Virus record (IMG/VR): IMGVR_UViG_3300037502_000580
Coordinates: 23,452-87,451 of that record
From: a virus
Length of the DNA stretch: 64,000 nt
Reading direction: 5' to 3' (one strand)
Shown here: piece after piece, positions 28,083 through 36,583 of the stretch
Layout of the letters: each line of letters starts with the position of its first letter
Position numbering within the stretch: position 1 is the first letter of the stretch
Program-made: the position numbers and the translations under genes
Notes under the pieces: generated by a model
What the model was told of the DNA's origin: nothing
Database searches by the model: none
The model's input: the letters and a program-made list of their open reading frames with translations, nothing else

Positions 28083-28493
28083 ATGGCCTTCACGGGGAAC
28101 TTTACTTGCAACTCTTTTAAAAACGGTCTGTTAGAAGGTGCGTTTAACTTTGACTCAGGCACGTTCAGAATTGCGCTGTACACCAACAATGCAACGTTAA
28201 ACGAGGACACTACCGAGTACACAACAACCGGTGAGGTTGTTGCCGCAGGATATACAGCAGGTGGGATAGTATTGACGCCCACACAAGGAATTACAGGCGG
28301 GACGTCGTTTGTTTCGTTTGCAACAGTGTCGTGGTCTGGGGCTTTTACTGCACGGGGTGCCTTGATCTATAAGGCGGGTAGCAATGGGGCGGTTTGTGTT
28401 TTAGACTTTGGGGCAAATAAGACGTCTACCACGACATTCACGGTGACATTCCCATCAGCATCCAGCACGGATGCTTTAATTCGACTTTCGTAA
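28083..28493 (+). CDS. Beta-rich virion protein
   Basis: 136 residues: FTCNSFKNGLLEGAFNFDSG, TFRIALYTNNATLNEDTTEY, ATVSWSGAFTARGALIYKAG. Similar small beta-sandwich proteins are found in tail/appendage modules of cyanophages and other podoviruses. It has no catalytic motif. ATG follows the upstream stop by one base. Confidence 0.65.
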   Translation: MAFTGNFTCNSFKNGLLEGAFNFDSGTFRIALYTNNATLNEDTTEYTTTGEVVAAGYTAGGIVLTPTQGITGGTSFVSFATVSWSGAFTARGALIYKAGSNGAVCVLDFGANKTSTTTFTVTFPSASSTDALIRLS

Positions 28494-28501
28494 AGGAGTT
28501 T

Positions 28502-29080
28502 ATGATGCAAGTTAAGGCCAAAAGCACCGATCTGGTAAACGGAACGGTCACGACAAATCAAGGTTTTGGTGAAGGCGCTGCTGGTGGTGGCGTGTTTCAT
28601 TTCAAGTGCTATGACAAAGATGGCAACCTGAAATGGGAAGATTCTGCTAAGAACCTAGTGGTAAACGCTGGTTTGCAGGATATGAACACCAAGTACTTTA
28701 CAGGCTCTAGCTACACTGCCGCTTGGTATATCGGTCTTGTCAATGATGCTGGTTTTACGGCTTATGCGGCTGGAGATACTCTGTCTTCGCACACTGGCTG
28801 GGTTGAAACCACATCGTATTCTGGTGGCAATCGAGCCACAGCCACTTTCGGCACGGCTACTACTGCCGATCCTTCGGTAATTAGCAATTCCGCTTCTCCT
28901 GGTGCGTTCAGCATTACTGGTACGGTAACGGTTCGTGGCGCATTTTTGTGTAACGTTCAGAGCAATACTAACAATACCGGACTTCTTTTTTCTGTGTCTG
29001 ATTTCACTGGCGGCAATCGATCTGTTGTTAACGGCGACACGTTGAATGTGACTTACACATTTAACCTTGATGCAGCTTAA
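28502..29080 (+). CDS. Beta-rich virion protein
   Basis: 192 residues: GVFHFKCYDKDGNLKWEDSA, KNLVVNAGLQDMNTKYFTGS, SAWYIGL-like AAWYIGLVNDAGFTAYAAGD, and long Thr/Gly strands. The 'W.d...NLVVN.GL' start is typical of phage tail-fibre-associated proteins. Two tandem ATGs (28502, 28505) follow AAGGAGTTT. Confidence 0.7.
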   Translation: MMQVKAKSTDLVNGTVTTNQGFGEGAAGGGVFHFKCYDKDGNLKWEDSAKNLVVNAGLQDMNTKYFTGSSYTAAWYIGLVNDAGFTAYAAGDTLSSHTGWVETTSYSGGNRATATFGTATTADPSVISNSASPGAFSITGTVTVRGAFLCNVQSNTNNTGLLFSVSDFTGGNRSVVNGDTLNVTYTFNLDAA

Positions 29081-29090
29081 GGAGTAAAAC

Positions 29091-29270
29091 ATGGCAACAA
29101 TGTTTACTAAAAATCAAACTGTACGTCTTAAGTCTGTAACCCCAGAAGGTGCAGTAGAAGCCTTACGTATGGATGAAGATGGTACGGTTTTTTATCGTAT
29201 CTCTTGGACTGATGCTACAGGCGCTACGCATACACGGTGGTTTGCTGAGTCCGAGTTAGAAGCTGCTTAG
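29091..29270 (+). CDS. Small hypothetical protein
   Basis: 59 residues: MATMFTKNQTVRLKSVTPEG, AVEALRMDEDGTVFYRISWT then ATHTRWFAESELEAA. It resembles a short beta-barrel with the pattern 'V.l.....G.V..lr.de.G...Y..sW.D..G...trWF.E.eL'. AAGGAGTAAAAC precedes the ATG. Role unknown. Confidence 0.65.
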   Translation: MATMFTKNQTVRLKSVTPEGAVEALRMDEDGTVFYRISWTDATGATHTRWFAESELEAA

Positions 29271-29279
29271 AGGTAATGC

Positions 29280-30662
29280 TTGTTTGGCTACGCTACCTTT
29301 GCTGAGACTCCATTTGCATCCGCAGCAGGCAGTGCTTATGGAGTTTTCATTTCTGAGTCTGTTACTGGCACAGACACAGTAGCGGCTGTACTTAGCCGTG
29401 TAGGGCTTATAAGCGAAACAACAACGGCTTCTGTTTCTGATAGCGCTGTTTTATCTGCTGTCGCTTTTGTACTAGAAACAGCGGTTTCATCTGACTCAAT
29501 TGCAAGTCTTCTTACTATTCCCGTGGATGTGGCTGAAACCACGGTCGCACTTGATGCATTTGATGGTTTTGTAACATTTCAAGTTTCGTTATCGGAAACT
29601 ATTTCAATAGCTGATACTACAGATGCAACACCAGCATTTTTAGATTTTATTGTTGAGAATGTTACAGGGGCAGAAACAACGACTGTCTCGTTGGTTCGTG
29701 TAGGTGATGTCTCTGAGACGGTAACTGCTACTGATACATTTGTTTCTATTGCTGTAGTCAACTCTGCAGTAGCGGAGACCGTTGTTGGGTCTGATGCTGT
29801 TAATTCGTTAGTTGTATTTAATTCGTCTTTTGCCGACACAGTTACTGCCGCAGAACAAACTAACGCTATCCTCATAGCAGCGGCAGACATTTCAGAAACC
29901 AGCACCGGGGCAGATAGCGTTACTGTTGTTGCTACACGGATTGGCAACATTGCAGAAACAACTGTAGCTTCTGATTCTGTTGCATCGGTTTTAACTGCCG
30001 TAGTATCGGTGGCGGAAACTGTTACTGGTGCTGATACAACAGACTCTTTAATCGTTATTACTTCGGCGGTCACTGAATCTGCAACCATCACAGAGCAAAA
30101 TACGTCGGTTCTTGTCACTGTTGTAGAAGTTCAAGAAAGCATGGCGGTTGATGACACGGTTTCTGTAACGGCTACTCGTTTAGGTGTAATAAATGAAAGC
30201 GCTTTAGGTACTGCAACTTTTGCATCCAGACTAACTACTTCTGGTGCTATATCAGAAACTGTAACGGGAACAGACACCTTTGCCGGTGTACGGGTGCGTG
30301 TTGGCAGTGTCTTAGAGACGGGTACGGTTTCAGAAACAATGGCGGCAAAAATAACGCTTGTTCTAAGCATCTCAGAAACAACGACCGCTACGACATCGAT
30401 TACATCTGTGTTGAACGCTGTTGCTACAGTTTCAGAAACTGTAGATGTTAGTGCTGCACCTAACGCTGCCGGAATCTTTACTTCTCAAATTACTGAGCTT
30501 GTGCAGATCAGTGACTCAATTAATAGACGTCTATTATGGGAGATCATTGACACTTACGAAGTCTCCAACTGGGCAAACATCAATACGTATACGGCGTCTC
30601 CATGGGTAAATATAAATACCAACACGCCAAATACGTGGCAAAACATCAAGACCGTAAATTAA
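29280..30662 (+). CDS. ETVTGADT-repeat protein
   Basis: 460 residues. About sixteen degenerate repeats of roughly 20-28 residues follow the pattern [S/A]ET-[V/T]-x-[A/G]-x-D-[T/S]-x...-V. The C terminus changes to Trp/Asn repeats (SNWANINTYTASPWVNINTN). TTG 29280 follows AGAGG and is the only suitable start. The repeats suggest an elongated fibre. No homologous family is recognised. Confidence 0.7.
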   Translation: MFGYATFAETPFASAAGSAYGVFISESVTGTDTVAAVLSRVGLISETTTASVSDSAVLSAVAFVLETAVSSDSIASLLTIPVDVAETTVALDAFDGFVTFQVSLSETISIADTTDATPAFLDFIVENVTGAETTTVSLVRVGDVSETVTATDTFVSIAVVNSAVAETVVGSDAVNSLVVFNSSFADTVTAAEQTNAILIAAADISETSTGADSVTVVATRIGNIAETTVASDSVASVLTAVVSVAETVTGADTTDSLIVITSAVTESATITEQNTSVLVTVVEVQESMAVDDTVSVTATRLGVINESALGTATFASRLTTSGAISETVTGTDTFAGVRVRVGSVLETGTVSETMAAKITLVLSISETTTATTSITSVLNAVATVSETVDVSAAPNAAGIFTSQITELVQISDSINRRLLWEIIDTYEVSNWANINTYTASPWVNINTNTPNTWQNIKTVN

Positions 30663-30672
30663 GGGGTACCGT

Positions 30673-32220
30673 ATGGCACTTGTAGTCAAAGACAGAGTTA
30701 AAGAAACTACGACCACGACTGGTACCGGCACATACACGCTTGCAGGTGCGGTGACAGGTTTCCAGTCTTTTGGTGTTATTGGTGACGGCAACACAACGTA
30801 CTATGCAGCTACGAACGGTGTTGACTGGGAAGTTGGCGTAGGTACCTATACTTCTTCTGGTACTACGTTAGCCAGAACCACAATTCTTGAGTCTTCAAAC
30901 GCTGGTAGTGCGGTTAACTGGGGTGCTGGTACTAAAGACATTTTCGTAACCTACCCCGCTGAACGAGCTGTCTATTTAAACGCAGCAGGATTGTCTGTTG
31001 ATGTTCTTGATATTGGTACCCTTGGTGCTGGCACGATAAATGTCACTACAGCAAATATTACGGCTGGTACGGTTAGCACGACTCCAACCAGCAATACAGA
31101 CCTAGTTAATAAACAGTATGTCGATGCGCTGATTGCTTCTGGTATTCACTATCACCAGCCTGTACGGGTAGAGTCCCCAATTAACCTCAATGCCACATAC
31201 AATAATGGCACATCTGGTGTAGGTGCTACGCTTACCAATGCGGGTACTCAAGCGGCTCTGGTTATTGATGGTGTGACGGTCAGTGTAAACGACCGGGTTC
31301 TGGTATATCAGCAGACAACACAGACACAGAACGGCATTTACACGGTCACTAACGTAGGTTCTGGCTCAACAAACTGGGTATTAACCCGTGCTACAGACGC
31401 AGATACATACGTCTTTGACAGTCCAAATGGACTAAGCGAAGGCTCTACGGTCTTTGTTCAAGAAGGTGCTACGGGGGCTGGTGAGACCTATACGTGTAAT
31501 ACGGTAGGCACGATCACGTTTGGTACGACCAACATCACGTTTACACAGATCAGCAGCGCTCAGATCTATAGTGCTGGTACAGGGTTAACCCTAACAGGTA
31601 CGCAGTTCAGTCTTTCTAATGTTGGTACGGCGGGTACGTATGGTTCTGCCTCGCAAGTTCCGGTCTTTGTTACAAACGCTCAAGGCCAGGTTACCAGCGT
31701 CACAGACACTAGCATTGCCATCAGCACCACTCAGATTACGTCTGGCATTTTGCCAAGTGCCAACGGCGGTACTAACAATGCTTTTTTCCAAGTCAGTGGC
31801 CCGACAACATCCGTAAAAACATACACATTTGCCGATGCGAATATGACGATTGTCGGCACGACCGACACCCAGACGCTCACAAACAAGCGTGTCACCCCTC
31901 GTATCGGTACGGTAGCCAGCAGCGCCACAATCACGCCTACAGGCGATGACAGCGATCAGTACAACGTCACGGCTTTGGCGACACCGGCAACGATTGCTGC
32001 GCCCTCTGGCACCCCTACCAACGGACAAAAATTGATCTTACGCATCAAGGATGACGGTACGGCTCGGGCGCTTACCTGGACAACAACGTCTGGGGCATAT
32101 AGGGCAGTCAGTGTGTCGCTACCGACCACAACTGTAATTTCTAAAGTACTCTACGTAGGTTGCGTGTATAACGCTCAAGACACGTTCTGGGATGTAGTTG
32201 CAGTTGCACAACAAGCATAA
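30673..32220 (+). CDS. Tail fibre/appendage protein
   Basis: 515 residues. The N-terminal domain (MALVVKDRVKETTTTTGTGT, YAATNGVDWEVGVGTYTSSG, TTLARTTILESSNAGSAVNW) is a conserved appendage attachment domain. A Thr/Gly-rich shaft (VNKQYVDALIASGIHYHQPV, GTGLTLTGTQFSLSNVGTAG) and a C-terminal knob with RIKDDGTARALTWTTTSGAY follow. It is likely virion-attached and used for host contact. Confidence 0.8.
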   Translation: MALVVKDRVKETTTTTGTGTYTLAGAVTGFQSFGVIGDGNTTYYAATNGVDWEVGVGTYTSSGTTLARTTILESSNAGSAVNWGAGTKDIFVTYPAERAVYLNAAGLSVDVLDIGTLGAGTINVTTANITAGTVSTTPTSNTDLVNKQYVDALIASGIHYHQPVRVESPINLNATYNNGTSGVGATLTNAGTQAALVIDGVTVSVNDRVLVYQQTTQTQNGIYTVTNVGSGSTNWVLTRATDADTYVFDSPNGLSEGSTVFVQEGATGAGETYTCNTVGTITFGTTNITFTQISSAQIYSAGTGLTLTGTQFSLSNVGTAGTYGSASQVPVFVTNAQGQVTSVTDTSIAISTTQITSGILPSANGGTNNAFFQVSGPTTSVKTYTFADANMTIVGTTDTQTLTNKRVTPRIGTVASSATITPTGDDSDQYNVTALATPATIAAPSGTPTNGQKLILRIKDDGTARALTWTTTSGAYRAVSVSLPTTTVISKVLYVGCVYNAQDTFWDVVAVAQQA

Positions 32221-32229
32221 GGAGAAAGT

Positions 32230-32460
32230 ATGGCTCAGGAAATGATTAAGATAGATTTCGTTATGGATAACGGCGTCCACAGTTTTTCTGATGCGTTGCA
32301 TCTACCCGCCAATCACACATATACAGAAGAAGAAATTCAAGCTATGAAGCAAGCTAGGTTTGACAACTGGTTAAAGGTTATTATGTCCCCACCGGTTGAA
32401 GTTTTTGAAACTATTAGCACACCTGAAGTAATTGACGTTGTTGACACCTCTGGTCAGTAA
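32230..32460 (+). CDS. Small hypothetical protein
   Basis: 76 residues: IKIDFVMDNGVHSFSDALHL, YTEEEIQAMKQARFDNWLKV then an acidic tail. AAGGAG precedes the ATG. It lies between two fibre genes and could be a fibre chaperone or linker, by position only. Confidence 0.6.
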   Translation: MAQEMIKIDFVMDNGVHSFSDALHLPANHTYTEEEIQAMKQARFDNWLKVIMSPPVEVFETISTPEVIDVVDTSGQ

Positions 32461-32470
32461 GGAGCCTTAA

Positions 32471-35400
32471 ATGGCAGATAGGTATTGGGTAGGCGGTACA
32501 GGTACATGGGATGCCACTGTTGGCACTAAATGGGCCGCTACATCCGGCGGTGCAGGTGGTCAAACCGTTCCCACTTCTGCTGACAACGTTTTCTTTGATG
32601 CAAATTCAGGTGCAGTAACAGTTACTGTGTCTGGAAATCGTGTGTGTTTAACTCTTAATGCAACTGCATTTACAGGAACGATTACTGGTACGTCTACTCC
32701 AAGTCTAACTATCTATGGTAGTTTGCTTCTTGGTAGTGGTATGACATTTGATAGTACTTCCGGGCCAGATATTACATTTTTTGGAAGTGCTGGTGCCGCT
32801 ATTAATACAGGAGGTAAGGTACTTCGAGGAATCACTATACAAAAAACTTTTTATCTCCAACTTCAATCAGCGGTTACTTGTAATAGCAGTACTTTTTTAG
32901 TACAAGGTACTTTACAGTTACTTAATTACACATTTACCACGCCTGCTCTTTTTTCTAATTATACTAACACAAGAGGCATTGATTTTGGTTCCGGATCAAA
33001 TAGTAAGATTGTTTTTACTGGTAGCGGTGCTGTTTTTGGTCTGACTACAACAACTGGTTTTACACTTTCTGGAACGAGTAGTAGAACACTTGAATTTGCT
33101 TTACAAGCAAATCAAAGCTTAAATGCGGTGAGCAACACAACCCTATATCAATATGATATAGTAGTGCCATCAACAGCGGGTAATTTCACCTTTAGTTTAA
33201 ACATCAGCTCTCAGCTGACATATTATAGAAGTTTACGCTTTGAGAATGCCACATACACCGTAGCTTGGGCACCTAGTAATAATATTGTACAACTTTCTGG
33301 TAATTTATTTATTGGTGGCCCTAATGTTAGTTTTACAGGTCTAGGTACTGGGGGTTTACGTTTTGGTACAAATATTAGCGCAAGCATAACAACAAACGGC
33401 AATATAACTCCTTTTATATTGAGTATAGGCATTTCCGGGAATGCTAGTTCAGGAACTATAACCCTTGCAGATAGTTTAACAAATACTGCAACTGTTACAT
33501 TAAATGCTGGAACTTTAGCATTAAGCTCGTATACGCTAACAATGAGTAACTTTAGTTCTAGTAACACTACCACTAGATCCATATCTTTTGGTACTGGTAA
33601 GATTGTGATGTCTCAGGCACCCAGTACTGGGACTTATTGGAATACCACTACAGCTACTAACCTTACTCTAACTGGTAGCAAAGCAATAGAGTTTGTTCCC
33701 CCTAATTCTGGTATTACTGCAACTTATTCGGTTGGTACCGGTTTTAATGATACTAATGCACCAAACGGAACTATTGTTTCTGGTGGTACTGGAACTATAA
33801 GCCCTTTTGGTTCTTATGTAAATTTTACGGCAAAAGATTTTGGCTACACGGTTGCTGCTACTACTATTGGTGTTGCTGGAAATCTTTTAATTGAGGGTAC
33901 TAATCCAATTTTTAACAGTGGAGGTACCTTTTCTTTCTTTGGTACCGGTTCTGGTACGAACACTATAAACACAGGTGGAGAAACTACCACCTGGAACCTA
34001 AACTTTGTTCAGGCTATTACTAAAACCTATCGGTTTGACAGTGACTATATTTCAGCAGCGGGGAATACGACCACACTAACACTTACCACTGGTATTGTTT
34101 CTTTACAAAGTTACACTGTAAATATAAATAATTTTTCCTCTAATAACACTAATACACGGTCTATAAACTTTGGCACCGGTAAAATTGTTATAAATAACAA
34201 CAACATCGCCAGCAACACGATATGGAATATGACCAGCTCTTCCCTGTTTACAAGCAGTGGTAGTAGACTTGTGGAAGTGTTTGCCCCCACAGTTCCTGCT
34301 ACTAAAGATATGGTAATGGGAACAAACGTAGCTGAAGCTAATACTTTAAACGTATCAGTTGTTGCGAGTGGTACTGGGGGTCAGTTACGCATCCAGGGTC
34401 GAGTTAACAACCTTTCTTTTATAAACACCGCATACACCCTGGGTTTTGGCCCATCTGTTTACGGAAATATATTTTTCTCTGGTACCGGCCCTAGTGTTAC
34501 TGGTTTTTCTTTACAAACTATTGCAAGTTCAGGAACTAAGACAATCACAACAAACGGAGTTACTTTAGGCATTTTAACCATAAGTAATTCGATATCTGCG
34601 TCAACTCAGCTAATAGATGCTCTTACTACTGTTAGTAACCTTTCTCTTGACCAAGGCATATTGGATCTTCAATCCTATACTTTAACCGCCGCCACTTTTC
34701 AATCTAGTAATAGTAATGTTCGATCTGTAAATTTTGGAACCGGGAAAATTGTATTAACTAGCACGTTAACTGCGGGCGTTGTAGGTATGTATACCTCAAC
34801 CAATTTTACGTCCTCTGGCACACGTTTAATTGAGGCACTTACTGGTGGGTCAGGTGGCAGAACGTTAGCTTTTGGTACAGGCGTAACAGAAGCTAATACG
34901 CTAAATCTAAGTATTGTTCTAGGTGCAAGTCCAGGCGGTGGATCATTTCTTGTTACAGGGCGTATAAACAATTTCAACGCATCTGCTTCCGCTGTTATGG
35001 CGGTTAATTTTGATCCAGTAGTTTACGGAGATTTTTTCTTTGATTCTTCAGTGTTATTTAACGCTGGAGGTACATCAACCACTACGTTCGCAGCCACATC
35101 AGGTACTAAGAGCATCACCACTAGCGGCGTAACGATGCAGTGCGGCGTAGATTTTAACGGCGTTGGCGGAACCTGGCAGTTACAAAGTGCATTGACCGTC
35201 GGCACCGCCCATAGAATGACGTTGACTGCCGGTGCTGTAGACCTTAACGACTATTCCTGTTCGGTAGGTAGCTACACCCTAGCCTCAAACTCCAATGTCA
35301 AGAGCATCGACTTTGGTACAAGTGAGATCTTCATTACCGACAGCCTTGGGTATTCAATAAACGCTAATACAGCACTTAATATACCTTCTGCCGGATATAC

Positions 35401-36538
35401 AAATTACTCAGTTGCCGGGTTGAACAGATTTGCGCTCAGTCCAGGCGCTTCTGACATACTTATTTTTAGTGCCGGTAATTTTGAAAATTTAGTTCCAAGT
35501 TTACGTGTAGTGTCTGCAACTACAATTCTTGTTAGTAGTTTAACGATTAAAGACCTAATTCTTTCTGGTAGCGGTGATATACGCCCATCAACTCAAAGCT
35601 CTAACGTTATTGAAGTCTATGGAAACTTGTTGGCTGAAGCAACGTGGACTGGGCAGTTTGGTGCTACAGGCGATCCGTCGTTTAACCCACCGTTCTACTA
35701 TAACAAGCTAACTTTTGTATCCACGACAGGCGTCAAGACAATTACGTCAAATGGCAAAACGATTAACGCCATCATACAGTTTAGTAGCGCCACAGGTTCA
35801 TGGCGGTTTGAAGATGCGTATACTCAATCTGTACAAAGCGACCCCAGTAGTTTTGTGCGCTATATGTATCTGGATACTGGCACTATTGACTTAAATGGGT
35901 ACACAGTAGCGGTTAATTCGTTTAGAAAATTAACAGGCACTGCCACTCTCACCTTCAACGGTGGGCGACTTTCTATCCTTGCTGATGATGTCGCTTACCC
36001 GAGTCCAGGCGCTGACTATGGGCCATGCTACATAGACTTTAATAACCTCACTCTCAACCGTGATACCGGCATTATTTCTTTTGATACTACCGGCGCTACG
36101 ACGTTCTGGGGTGGTGGGGCTGGCGCGTATCTTAACGTAGTAGCACCAAAAATCAGGGCAAACTTAAGTAGTAATGGTTTACGTATCCGAGTTTTAAGCA
36201 CACGCTTAACTATTGAAGATCTATTGCCAATTGCATCTGGAAATTCGTACTTCTTCTTTGACAATGGCTCTACTTACTACTTTGAAAATTTTACCCTGAC
36301 GCCTAGTGGCAGTAATCGAGCATTCCTCCAGTCAACCTCGCCCAGTAGTCCTTACTATTTTGTTTTAAACATCGGCGTTGCATCTGGAGATAATCTTAAC
36401 ATCCAAGATTCAAACGCAACCCCGGCTACAGCTACCTGGTTTGCAGGGGCAAATTCTGTCGATGCTGGCGGTAACACCGGCTGGATCTTTGGTACACCAG
36501 GTGTGGTAAGTAGCAACATGTTCTTGCTGCTTATGTAG
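32471..36538 (+). CDS. Giant repeat-rich spike/adhesin-like protein
   Basis: 1355 residues, Ser/Thr/Asn/Gly-rich and almost devoid of Lys/Glu. The N terminus (RYWVGGTGTWDATVGTKWAA) has a WVGGTGxWD..xxW form seen in large adhesins. Four or more copies of N-x-[R/K]-S-[I/V]-x-F-G-T-[G/S]-[K/E]-I (for example NTRSINFGTGKIVINN) recur at roughly 180-250 residue intervals. This suggests a beta-helix built of long modules. The DNA is visibly more AT-rich than the neighbours, a hint of separate origin. Confidence 0.75.
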   Translation: MADRYWVGGTGTWDATVGTKWAATSGGAGGQTVPTSADNVFFDANSGAVTVTVSGNRVCLTLNATAFTGTITGTSTPSLTIYGSLLLGSGMTFDSTSGPDITFFGSAGAAINTGGKVLRGITIQKTFYLQLQSAVTCNSSTFLVQGTLQLLNYTFTTPALFSNYTNTRGIDFGSGSNSKIVFTGSGAVFGLTTTTGFTLSGTSSRTLEFALQANQSLNAVSNTTLYQYDIVVPSTAGNFTFSLNISSQLTYYRSLRFENATYTVAWAPSNNIVQLSGNLFIGGPNVSFTGLGTGGLRFGTNISASITTNGNITPFILSIGISGNASSGTITLADSLTNTATVTLNAGTLALSSYTLTMSNFSSSNTTTRSISFGTGKIVMSQAPSTGTYWNTTTATNLTLTGSKAIEFVPPNSGITATYSVGTGFNDTNAPNGTIVSGGTGTISPFGSYVNFTAKDFGYTVAATTIGVAGNLLIEGTNPIFNSGGTFSFFGTGSGTNTINTGGETTTWNLNFVQAITKTYRFDSDYISAAGNTTTLTLTTGIVSLQSYTVNINNFSSNNTNTRSINFGTGKIVINNNNIASNTIWNMTSSSLFTSSGSRLVEVFAPTVPATKDMVMGTNVAEANTLNVSVVASGTGGQLRIQGRVNNLSFINTAYTLGFGPSVYGNIFFSGTGPSVTGFSLQTIASSGTKTITTNGVTLGILTISNSISASTQLIDALTTVSNLSLDQGILDLQSYTLTAATFQSSNSNVRSVNFGTGKIVLTSTLTAGVVGMYTSTNFTSSGTRLIEALTGGSGGRTLAFGTGVTEANTLNLSIVLGASPGGGSFLVTGRINNFNASASAVMAVNFDPVVYGDFFFDSSVLFNAGGTSTTTFAATSGTKSITTSGVTMQCGVDFNGVGGTWQLQSALTVGTAHRMTLTAGAVDLNDYSCSVGSYTLASNSNVKSIDFGTSEIFITDSLGYSINANTALNIPSAGYTNYSVAGLNRFALSPGASDILIFSAGNFENLVPSLRVVSATTILVSSLTIKDLILSGSGDIRPSTQSSNVIEVYGNLLAEATWTGQFGATGDPSFNPPFYYNKLTFVSTTGVKTITSNGKTINAIIQFSSATGSWRFEDAYTQSVQSDPSSFVRYMYLDTGTIDLNGYTVAVNSFRKLTGTATLTFNGGRLSILADDVAYPSPGADYGPCYIDFNNLTLNRDTGIISFDTTGATTFWGGGAGAYLNVVAPKIRANLSSNGLRIRVLSTRLTIEDLLPIASGNSYFFFDNGSTYYFENFTLTPSGSNRAFLQSTSPSSPYYFVLNIGVASGDNLNIQDSNATPATATWFAGANSVDAGGNTGWIFGTPGVVSSNMFLLLM

Positions 36539-36583
36539 CCTTCGGGTATATTGACACAACTTCTTCTTGTTCTGGAGTAACTT

